Below, in pieces: positions 1-10,200 of a stretch of 64,000 nt of DNA (position 1 is its first letter; every line of letters begins with the position of its first letter). The stretch comes from Strigops habroptila (taxonomy: Eukaryota; Chordata; Aves; Psittaciformes; Psittacidae), in NCBI RefSeq assembly GCF_004027225.2, contig NC_044283.2:33982207-34046206 (forward strand), read 5' to 3'. The notes beneath the pieces were generated by a model. The model was not told the origin of the DNA. It saw only the letters and a list, made by a program, of their open reading frames with translations, and searched no databases. A program made the translations under genes and the position numbers.

Positions 1-3000
1 TCAACATGTACTTTGATCAGTGGTAGTTCCTGATGACACAGACATGGGCAAACGATGCTTATTTTCCACTTATTAACACTGTTTTACCAAGGAGAGGCAT
101 ATTAAGCCTGTTTTTCACGTTTATTTCCTATAAATGCAAGTTTGCATAGGAAGGTTTGTTATTCACAAGCCAAACCTATTTGTTTCCTTTGCAGCAACAA
201 CTCGGTGAATCACTGCCATCCATGGCAGTGCGGAGGTTGGAATTGTTTCCACCCGTTTCCAGAGACAATACAGATGATTTATGATGAAGGGCCTTGACAA
301 GTCGTTCTTTTAATCCCTGGATTGGCTTTTATCCCAAATGAAGATGTAGTTTTCTGACGTACCTTGTTGTGGAATACCTTAATGGGGTGTATGCTGGCCA
401 TGCTGATCTTATCCACATCCTACAAGCCTTTTATTAAAAATATTCCCAGGGCTCGTCTTCCCAATAACGTTAACCTGTGTGTTGGCTCTATCTAGCTCTC
501 GCCCTGTCTAAATACAGCCTTGCACCAAAGCGTGGAGGAGTGTGCAACCTCCATTTTGTAGCCAAGAAGGAGCATTAACTAAAGCCTGAGCTACTCCTAG
601 CTCAGCTGCCAGCCTGAGCTTCCTGCACTTAGTCCCTCTTTCCCACAGGAGCCAAGCACTGGAGTAGGGCTTGCCATTCATGGGAATCATAAGGTTTTTC
701 CACAAGACTCTGCTTCAGCATCTTTTAGTGCTTGGTGATTTACATTGATGGACCCTGTGGATTTTCTCCCTCTGTTGAAGCTAGGTATATGATAACCTCC
801 AAGGCCTGCTCACCCATCATCTTGAACTGGCATCTGCAGGCTCAACATTGTTTGGCATGTGACGGGCTCGAGCAGAAGAGATGTGAGGCCACCCTTTCAA
901 AAGCAGAGCTCTGTTTACACACATGGTTTAAGCGTTGCGACATAGGTGTTATACGAAAATGCAAATGACAGATTTGATGTACCTGTTCCAGTATGCAGAC
1001 ATGTTTCATAAGAAATAAGGTTTGTTGAGGCTTTTTTGAACTAGGCACTAATTTAAAATCAGGGCATCAAAATCACTATGTACAACCTCTTTGCCTTTTG
1101 GAAAGGCCTTGGTTCTCAGTAATTCTTTCTGTGTTCCCTTTCTGATCCCTGTAGGCACTAACACTGAGTTGGAGGAGCCCAAACAAATCCTTGCAGTGGT
1201 GGAGCATGATTTTTAGCTGTCAGGTTTGGGGAGGTGAGTAGGCTTAACTTGAGATATCCTTTAGAAGCAGATGTTCCTTGCCATGGCATCTGGCCTGCTC
1301 CAGGGGCTGAACTTGTGCTTGTGCACCAGTACTTCCTAGAAATACTTGCAAGTTGTGGGTATGTGAAGATGTGAATTTGGAGGTCATTGCTGGTGAGGGG
1401 CATTCAATATAATACAGTCTGGCACTACTCAGCACTCTGCTGTTCAGTTTTGTGTTAAAGGTGTGCTGGTGAACTGTAAACTCTACCAAATACAACAACT
1501 TACTCCCTTTGTCAGCCAGAAAAGACCGTATTCCAGCAGAATGTTCCAGCAGAAGAGATGGTATTTTATTTTTTCGACACAGATACTTTGTTTTTTAGTT
1601 GGAGTTTAAACATAATAAATATTTAACTTCTGAGCTTTCTTGCTCTAATGATTTCTGTGTAATATTTTACTTAATATTCAGTTAAGCAGATGGAACATTG
1701 TTGTCGGTTCATGTGTTTCTGTAGTATAGCTTTAGATATTGCAGCTTCTATCTCAAGTAGATGTTAGAAGTAAAGCATGTAAACTTTATCTTTTCTGTGT
1801 AATGCCTTTGACCCTCAAAAAGATAAACATACAGAGGAACAGTGATTGGGGAAAATATTTTACAAGAGGAAAAGTGAAGTTGGCTTGTTTGTATTCCTCT
1901 GGCAGAAACAACCAGCAGAATATCCTTCTTACGTCTGTGGTTTTACTGAAATAACTCTCAAATTTGAAATGCTTTATGTTGATTGTTTGGATGAAGCAAG
2001 TAGTAAACTTGCTAGTAAACTTGTATAGCTTGGAGGAGAGAGTGGGGGAAACGCAGCCTGTGAACCAAAGTTCAGAGAAAGAAAAATGACTGGAAGGAAA
2101 AGAACTGGCTTAAGCACAATTTAATCTGTTGCCATTTTATGCTGGCTTTTCCCGTTCCATGTCATTACACAGGTACCTTGCCATTTGAGGAAATAACACT
2201 TTTGTTAGCCTGACACAAGCAAGCTGAATCAGTTACAGCCAGGTTGTTTTCATTTCACTAGACAGAATACTATTTCCATAGAACTTCTCTCCTTCCTATC
2301 TTCTGGGGTTCAAACTGACACCCCAGTGCTGTGGGAAGAGCAGTTCCTATGTGCTGAGTGTGAACTAAACAGGGACTTGTCAGTTCATACAGCTGCTGGC
2401 CATCAGAAGATCCCAAACAATAAACTGCATATTTACCCTTAAGGGGGTAGGAGCAGGAGAAGGAGAAATATTTGATAAACAGACAGCAACAGAAAGTGGA
2501 AGGAATAGCAGGAATAGCTGAAAAATCCTTCCTGTATTTAAAAAAACCCCACAAAATCTTCAAAACCCAATGAAGTCATTACATGTTTAAAAACATGTAG
2601 TTGCTTTTCAAGTTGGCTTTGTTTCTATTTTGAAACAAAAAATATTTTGTTTCTATTTCTTCTGAAAAATACCTCTATGTATTTGTGTATCGATGTGTGT
2701 ATATATATGTACCATGTCTCTTTTCCGGTATGCAATAGAAGTTTTGCAATTTTTTCTTTTCTGTGTTTTTAAACAGAGGATTTTGTAAACATTTTATTTT
2801 GCTGGTTAGGTATCTCGATGTTCAGAAGGCCTGTATTTCATGGAACTTACTACATTCATGACTTCCTTATTTCTGTCTTTCTAAGCTGGAGAACTATTTA
2901 AGGTAACATCATGAGTGTGAACAAGCCATGGTTTAGGCTGGCTCTGCGCAGACCTTTTTTCAGAGCCCTGCCAGCACAGCTCATTCATGACATCAGTATG

Positions 3001-3392
3001 AGTTTGCGTTATTCGTGTGTAGGGAAGACAGATGACTGTGGTCTTCAGGAATCTCTCCAAATATATTTTTCTCTCTGACTTAGGACAGAGTTTCTTGCTT
3101 CTGCTCAGCTCTTAGTTTTGGGATATTTTTTGTTGTGCCCAATATGATGTGCTGTTTCTTAAGTAAAAATATACCTGTATAATAACATAGTCCTAGAAAA
3201 AAATGGCATAGAAATAATCAGATTCAGGTGTCCTCAACAATGAGTTCATCTGTTGCAAGCCTATGATATCTTATTCTAGTCTTTTCTTCACACAGTACCT
3301 TTTTGTTCCAGCTCTAGCAGTCATATAAGCTCAAAGTAACTTAAGTCCTCATGTCACCACTGTCTTTCAATGTGTGGTAGGAATATGTGTTC
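1..3392. other. Intergenic DNA upstream of ACSL1, no gene recognised
   Basis: Mostly AT-rich unique sequence. Open frames here are short (under 100 codons) with no recognisable similarity and no paired splice signals. The only local structure noted is a short 12-bp tandem duplication at 2001-2023 and a small TG/TA stretch near 2690-2710. A distal enhancer cannot be excluded by eye. Confidence 0.6.
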
Positions 3393-3706
3393 TCACAGCC
3401 CAGAAAGTCAACTGTATCCTGGGCTGCATCAAAAGAAGCGTGACAAGGGGTAATGGTTTTAAACTAAAAGATGGAGATTTAGACTAGATAGAAGGAAGCA
3501 AGTTTTTACAATGAGGGTGGTGAAACACTGGAACAAGTTGCCAGGAGAGGTGGTAGATTCCCCATCCCTGGAAACATTCAAGGCCAGGCTGGATGGGGCT
3601 CTGAGCAACTTAATCTACTTGAAGATGTCCCTGCCCATGGCAGGGAGGTGGACTAGATGACCTTTAAAGGTACCTTCCAACCCAAACTGATTTATGATTC
3701 TATGGA
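3393..3706 (+). mobile_element. CR1 LINE 3' end, internally deleted
   Basis: The stretch begins with a CR1-like segment (cagaaagtcaactgtatcc, then ctgggctgcatc), then jumps near 3447 to the aaggggtaatggtttt segment that normally lies some hundreds of bases further 3' in CR1. It then runs through the ORF2 C-terminal region (gtggtgaaacactggaac, gccaggagaggtggtag) into the typical 3' end with gactagatgacc and a terminal attctatg unit at about 3697-3704. Orientation is plus. It is a dead, 5'-truncated copy. Family assignment is by recalled consensus. Confidence 0.9.
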
Positions 3707-3759
3707 TACCCCAGGTGACACGCAGCCAGACACATGCCATATATATTTATGTGAAAGTG

Positions 3760-4125
3760 GGGCACACTAGTGTTGCTGCCAGGGCCCTGAGGACACCTGT
3801 AGACCTTAATGGCCCTGAGCAACTAGGACCCCCACCCATGCCCCTGCCCAGTGGTCCAGGAGATCCACTTAAACTCAAGCCTGTGCTATGCCATACCCAG
3901 CCCTGTCCCCTGCTTTCCCAGATTCCTGTTTTGTTTTTCCCGGATGGACCCTGGAAGGACAATTCAGGTAGCTTATTTCCAGCCCTGTCTCCTGGATGGG
4001 CCCTAGACATGTGTCCCAGCCTTGTCTCCAGTCCTGGTGCTGGCTCCTGCTGTTCCCCACTGGGTCTCCACATGGACCCCAGCCCTGACTTGTCACCTCA
4101 ACTTGCCTAGGGCTGGGCTCCGTCT
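3760..4125. repeat. C-rich degenerate minisatellite-like segment
   Basis: Directly after the CR1 copy the composition turns strongly C-rich on the plus strand. Variants of agccctgtcycctg recur near 3898, 3979, 4016 and 4078, and variants of gatggaccctgg near 3942, 3995 and 4072. The spacing is irregular, so this is a decayed tandem repeat at best. A 138-codon open frame across it has low-complexity Pro/Leu/Ser-rich translation and is not believed. Confidence 0.45.
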
Positions 4126-4789
4126 TACTGCTCCCTAGCATTTCCTATCAGGACTTACATTCAATTTGTTGAGTGTATGAAACAGTTACAAATGCAAAAT
4201 GAGCATTATTTCATTTCCCACTAGGAAGAGGGTTGACACTACATCAGTAACTATGCCTGCTCCATGCACCCAGTAGCTCATGTTTTTTAATTGCAATGTA
4301 TGCTAGACATTTTGAAGTGCTTATTTACATAACATTTCTTTGTTTTTCTTCTCTTGAGATTCCACACAAGTGTTAGCAGATGCAGATACAGTATGGTAGA
4401 AGGCTGGGCAGTCTGCTTTTTATAAAAATGATATACTTGGGATAACCCAATTCAGTAGAGTGATGTGCATGCCCTGTAAATCAAAATAAAAAGAACACAG
4501 CTAAGAGACATTTTTTTTCTGGCAGATGCTTAATTTACTTTGTCAATGACAGCAAATACAGGTATATAAGAATAGTTCTTTGATATCAATAATATTAGGA
4601 AAAGCAAATACTAAGGCTGAAAAGTCTATAATATCCATACATTGCTGGAACGGAAGACCTCTCTTTTGGGTAATCTATTTAGAGGATAATTGCCCTGTTA
4701 AGATAATGGTCCTGGAGAGAAGAGGGGTCCAAGAAAGCTGTTTGATTTTTAAGGATCATCTTCTCCAAGCTCAGTAGTGGTCCACCCTC

Positions 4790-5155
4790 ATGTGCAGACA
4801 GTCAAGCAAAGATGATCCTTCCCCTCTCCTCAGCAATGGGAAGGCCACACCTGGAATGCTATGTCCAGTCTGGGCTCCCCCATACAAGAGGGACATGGAC
4901 ATACTGTAGAGAGCATGGACATACTGAAGGGCCATGAATAAGGTTAAGGGACTGTGGGACCGAAGCTTTTGTCATACAAGGCAAGGCTTAGCAAGCTGGG
5001 ATTGTTCAGCCTCAAGAAAGGAAAGCTTTGGGGCAGGGCGGGTCTCATTGGTGTGTATAAGCACCTATTTTGAGGAGGAAAGATGACGGAAGCAGACCCT
5101 TACCAATGATGCCCAGGACAAAGAGGCAAGGAGCATAGACTGGAATACAGGGAAT
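4790..5155 (+). mobile_element. CR1 LINE fragment lacking its 3' terminus
   Basis: It resembles the CR1 section that lies 5' of the final about 300 bases: aaggccacacctggaatg, ctgggctcccccatacaag, then ggacatggacatactg, later agctgggattgttcagcct and ctcattggtgtgtataagc. Orientation is plus. It lacks the terminal octamers. A 20-bp offset duplication of catggacatactg lies at about 4893-4926. It covers roughly the section deleted from the copy at 3393-3706, but the order on the chromosome shows it is a separate insertion or a rearranged piece. Confidence 0.82.
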
Positions 5156-6879
5156 TCTTTTTAAACAAGAAAGCAAGAATCTCCTTTTGGATCCCTTTAT
5201 TTACTGACTTGGTTTATCTGAGAGCAGATTTCCCTGATGAAATGGGTTTAGAGCCTGTGTGCCCTGTCCACAGATAGAGTTGATGACATCTCATATATAA
5301 TTAATGTGTATGTAGTTGATAAAGGGTCCTAGCCCCCACTGATCCACAGGAGCCCCAGCTTCCTTAGCTCCCTGTGTAAGACAGTCCAATACTGACATTG
5401 TAGATTTTGTTTAAGTACCAATCCTACTTCCGTGTTGCCTACGTATGTTTTTCTACATCGTTTGGTTGAGAACAGGTCCCTCTCTTTTCTGATCAGCTGG
5501 GAAAAAAGCCAATTTCAGAGAGTAATGTAGTCTGTGGATGTACAATCTTGTGAGTGTTAAGTAGGAGTAGAGAGGTGATCCCTGGCATTAGTGAGATGCC
5601 TATTTAAATATTGCATCACTGGAACTTTCGCAATCTTGTTTTGATGACAGGATTCATGAAAAAGTAAGTACAAAAGAGAGACTTTTTAGAAACCCTCTTT
5701 CCAGTGAGAAAAGAGAAAATCAGTTCACCGAAGTTTCTCTGGAAAAAGGCTAAAACATGTGGTCTATGTCCTTTAGAAACCTAGATATGGAGAAAGACAT
5801 GATAATGAAGGATTAATTAGCATAGTAGATAAAATCATAATAGATTTTGCTATTTGGCAGATGGAACCTAGGTGCATTTGGCACAAAACATGAAGTCACC
5901 AGTGCCTGAGACAGTGTATTTCTACATCACTTGATTCCTTCATCCAAAACCCTGGACACAGTGCAAAAGCCACTTGGCAGAGTCTGGCTGTGTCTACGTG
6001 AGCACAAAGTGTGGTGCAATAGGAACAAACCAGCAGAGGCCAACCATGGCAGAGCAGCTGAAGTCCACGCTCACAGTGCTCTGGGGCTTTACCCAGGCAG
6101 GCTCTAGAGGTGCCATGGACTCCATGTCCATCAGCAGCTGCAGTCAGTCAGATGCACTCCTGGATTCTCCACTTCCACTTCCTTTCCCGAGAAAGGATTT
6201 TATTTTTCATTTCAGAGCCACTCCACAGTGAGAATCCAAGTTCAGTTAAGTGCGGGCTACCAGCAGCTTCACAAGTGCTCGTTTCCTTTGTGCTATAAAG
6301 TGAATATAGGCTTGTTCATCTATTAAAAACTCTATTTTGCAGGACGTCCTATGCCTGGTATACTCCAGTATAAACTGAAGCTTCAGGGAATGGTGGTTCC
6401 CTTTATGTAAAATAGAAGTACGTCCAATAATTTACAAAGTATTTTATTTTTTTAGATATATATATATGAATGTGTATGGCCTTATCCTCCCCACACGCTT
6501 AAATACATCCAAATAATACCCACGAAACACAAGAAAACTGTGGCAATGCAGAGCCTGCAACACAGTGGGACTTTGAGATGCAGTTGATGATTTTACAGGT
6601 CGAACGGACTGCAGAAGCACTCAGCCAAATTAAAGCCAGTTACCCATCAGAGGCGGCTGACGAAGCCTCGACTGCCTCCGCTTTACCGGGGAGCACCTCA
6701 GACCCACAGCCCCCTCATGAACGAGGTGAACAGATGACTCCCTGGATTGCGACAAGGTCACTGTCCCCTTCCAACGCTTTCGCACTGAAACACGGGCCCT
6801 TGTAGCCTAGCTATACGGGATGCAGATGTCTTTTGCGAAGCCGTAAGAACAACATCCCCGCCAGCTGTCAGCTCGATCT
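5156..6879. other. Upstream flank of ACSL1, no gene recognised
   Basis: AT-rich unique sequence with a short (AT)n run near 6455-6470. GC content rises from about 6600 toward the CpG island. No coding exon or RNA gene was recognised. Confidence 0.55.
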
Positions 6880-7091
6880 GTAAGGTGCGCAGCGGCGCAC
6901 CTAGCAGCACCCACGCTCTCCTCACTCCCCTCTGCTTCCCCCAGCCTTTGTGCCCGCACGTACGTTATTTCCACTGCCCTCCCCGCGGTTCCGCACGAGT
7001 TACCGCTGCACCGGCAGGCCGACACGCCTCAGCGGTGTCCCGCGGCGCGGTGCCGGCCCCGGCCCCCCCGCAGGCCAGCGGCCGGTCCTGC

Positions 7092-7139
7092 GGGGACGGG
7101 AAAGAGGCGGGGCGAGGGGCGGGGGGCGCGGCGGCGGGG
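7092..7139 (+). promoter_or_regulatory. G-run cluster with Sp1-type boxes, possible G-quadruplex
   Basis: Successive runs of four to six G separated by short loops occur about 90-130 bp upstream of the TATA-like box. The same bases make overlapping GGGGCGG/GGGCGGG motifs. Motif reading only. Confidence 0.55.
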
Positions 7140-7225
7140 CAGGCCCGGGCCCTAACGCCCGCCGGGCGGCGCGAGCGGAGGAGGCGGGCTCGGCACACGC
7201 ACACGCCGCTCCCGCCGTGCTCGGC

Positions 7226-7232
7226 TTAAATA
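7226..7232 (+). promoter_or_regulatory. TATA-like box of ACSL1
   Basis: TTAAATA stands alone as an AT-rich heptamer inside GC-rich DNA. Transcription would start about 25-32 bases downstream, near 7256-7262, just ahead of the splice donor at 7291. Confidence 0.6.
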
Positions 7233-7257
7233 GGGCGGCGCCGGGGGAGCCGCGTAC

Positions 7258-7290
7258 AGCCGTGGTCGTTGTAGCTGCCGCCGCCGGGAG
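7258..7290 (+). other. ACSL1 noncoding exon 1 (inferred, start approximate)
   Basis: The 3' boundary is the strong donor ccgggag|gtgagcggg. The 5' boundary is inferred from the TATA-like box and is uncertain by some tens of bases. It would join the acceptor at 16744 and contribute only 5' UTR. A start site elsewhere in the island is possible. Confidence 0.55.
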
Positions 7291-10200
7291 GTGAGCGGGT
7301 CTCCGGGGTGCCGCTGCCGGTGCCCGGGAGTGGGGGGCGAGGATGAGGCCGCGGGCCCGGCCGCGCTGAGGGGCCGGCGCAGGGCCGGAGGCTGTCAGGG
7401 ACGCGCCGGCCGCAACCTGCCCGGCCGCCGCCGCTGAGGTGGGCTAGCTGCGCCGGGCCCTGCCGCAGCCACCGCCGCTCCCCGGCCCTTCACCGCGGGG
7501 CTGCGGCGGCCTGCGCGGGTGCTGTCACCTGCGGGGCCGGGCGAGGGGCGGCGGGTGCCGACGGGGCAGTCCCGGCGCCGATCCCCTCAGGCTGACTCGG
7601 GGGGGTTTTCCCTTCCGCCCCGCGGCGGGGTCAGCGTCCCGCGGAGCCGGCTTGTCTTCCCCTTGCACAAAGGCTCCAGGAGAGCGCAGGCGGCTGCCCC
7701 CGGCCTCCCCCCGCGCTGCGGCAGCTCCGGCTGGCAGGGCATTGTTCGGAGCCAGCGCTGCCCTCCCCACGGCACGGGCTCGGGCCGCAGGGTGGTCTCC
7801 CCGGCCGGGCCCCGCTCCCGGAGCAGCAGCGCCCTGCGCTGCCCGTCGCCCAGCCCCGCAGCAGCGAGCGGGCTGGGGGGCGCCGTGCTGCCCGCCAGCC
7901 GCAGTGGGGTGTGTGTACTTGCTGGACCTTGCCTTCAACTAGGTCGTTGTTACGAACATGAGTGCAGTGTGTGCTTGAAGCAGCTTTTGGGGGGGGAGGT
8001 GGGTTTTTCTGGGGTTGGTTTTTTTTTTTTTTTTTTCCTGTTTGAGCAGCTGAGAGCGCGTATGGAAATGTAGTGTGAGTCACACTGGCCTAAAATGGAA
8101 GGTTCGGTGAGTTTGACTTTGCAGGCCTCCTCTGCTGTTAGGTAGGACTTGCAGTGCTACAGTGCAGGGATTTAGCCTGGTTGTATGGTGCTTTTGTTCT
8201 AGGGTGCATACATTTCTCTTTCCTGTTGAACAGGAATTGCAACACTTAAAGCCTTCTGAATTTCTAAAGGGCATGTCTGTGAGTTGTTTGGGGTATTATA
8301 GACATCCTCTTGGACCAAGTAATCCATTTAAGCATATGCCTTGCTTGGGTTAGTGTCTGCAATATGATGGACATGTCCTGTTACAGGAGAGAGTGACATC
8401 TGAAGAAACTGCTATCAAAACCCCACGGTTCTATGTCCGTGCCTGGACCACAGAGCTATTCCATGTGGTGTTAACAAATTTTTTTTTTTTTCATCCACGT
8501 TGCTTTACAGGGGGCCATGCAGTCTCCTCAGCCTGTTTAGGAGTATTCATATTTGCAGCTCTGCTTTGGAATGTGCTCTCAAACTCAGAAGCTGAGATTT
8601 CTCAGCTTGAGATCAGGATCAGATTTCTTGGATCAAGAAATTCTGAGTGTAAGAAGGCATTAAGTTTACTCAAAAATACCTGTCTCTTCTTCTTGCAACA
8701 ATAGCAGTTTTAGTAATGCAAAAACTGAAATGCAAAATTCCTCATGAAACCATGCTGTGACTGCCTGATTCTTTAAAATCCGAGGATATCTAAGTTGCTT
8801 TTGTTGGAATAAATCTGAGGATGGCTGATGAGGAAAACCGAAAGCTTGCAGTTGCAAGTAGCTGTTGTGTAGTGTACTCAAGGTCTTGAGCCAATAGTTT
8901 TAGCCTAGTCTGAGGACTGCATGATTATAATGAATTTAATAGGGAGCTTCTAAATTTGGTGGATGCTGTTTTACAGCTACAAATTGGCCAACATGAGGTT
9001 TAAGGTAAGTCCTTTAGAAGCAAATCCCCAAGTAGCCTTTTGCTTCAAGGGCAAGTACAAGGTTGGTATCAGTGGAAAAGCAAAGCCAGTAGTTCAAAAT
9101 GAAAGGAAAGACAACTTTGAAATAGTTATCTGGGAAAGTGACTCTCTCGTTTCTTGAATAAAGTCTCTGTAGCTGATTTTCCTGCCTCATTGCTCCACTA
9201 AAAATGAATACCCCATGGGATTTTCTGGAGGAGATAGAGGTGAGTTACACCTTCTCTGTCCTCAGTGTATCCATCTCCAGTGTGGAAGAGTCAAATGATT
9301 TCCCCTCTCTCTCTTTCCCTCCAAGAAAACTATGCGACTGTTGTGAGCAATAGCAGATGGGAGTTGTTTTTCTAAATCTTGGTAATACAGTTAAATGAAA
9401 TGGGTAGACTCAAAAAGGCTAATGGCAAGATTTGTCAAATGTGCAGCAGAGAGGGAGAGAGATATTCTGGCCCCAGGGAATATGTTGCCTGATAAATTGG
9501 GCTTCTGGTAGTCGGATGAATAGACTGCATGCCATATCCTACTTCCCTGCTGTGCTAAGTTACAAGTTCGGATATGTTAAATCTTGTAATACATTAAATG
9601 TAACCAGTGGTAACTCTCCAGAAATCCTCACAAATAGGAGGGGAGATGGTTTGTTCATTGCATGCAGGCTTGCAACGCGTGTGGCTGAGGGGAGCACTGC
9701 TGTACAGCATTGACCTTTACAGGCAGTAGGCTGAACCTTGGCTGCAGATGGGGGGCTTGCATTTCTGCAAATCCTGTCTGACTCCTGGAACAAGGACACT
9801 TGATAACACAAGGCTTCTGCTCTCTCTTGCTGCCTTTCACGTTGAGAGCTATTAATTTACAGAGAGTAAAATATGATAGTAAAATACTCCCTTGGGGTTA
9901 GGATTTGAATTTTAGTAGTACTGGAAGTTTGCCCAAAACCAACTGAAAAGAGCATGCATGGTTTTATAGAGTTAGAGGAAAACTGAGTTTTGTTTTTGTA
10001 GTTGGACTGTTTAAGGTTTAGAGCAGAAGTGCATGATGTCCCGTTTTCAGAAAAGGACTTTTGTCTTTTTGTATGAATTATTGTTCTTAAACCCAAAACT
10101 CTTTAAGCTTTTTAGTTTGATACTGCATGTGCCTTGTTTTGAAAACTTGGCCTCTGCGGTTGGGCTGCATTAATACCTGGTGAGGATGGATTGATTTCCT

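Larger units (their letters stand above)
6880..7960 (+). promoter_or_regulatory. CpG island and core promoter of ACSL1
   Basis: About 1 kb of very GC-rich DNA dense in CpG stands out from AT-rich flanks. It contains clustered GGGGCGG-type boxes, suited to Sp/KLF factors, at about 7092-7139, a TATA-like TTAAATA at 7226-7232, and a strong GTGAGC splice donor at 7291. The long open frames in this island (such as 7519-8073) are composition artefacts. It lies 9.5 kb upstream of the ACSL1 start codon, consistent with a noncoding first exon, as in mammalian ACSL1 genes. Confidence 0.88.

Noticed and set aside
3694-4110. 138-codon open frame after the CR1 copy
   Set aside because: It runs through the C-rich degenerate repeat, is biased to Pro/Leu/Ser, and begins inside the CR1 terminus.
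7519-8073. 184-codon plus-strand open frame
   Set aside because: It lies in the ACSL1 CpG island. GC-rich DNA has few stops, the translation is low-complexity Pro/Arg/Ala/Gly, and overlapping frames on the other strand are just as open.
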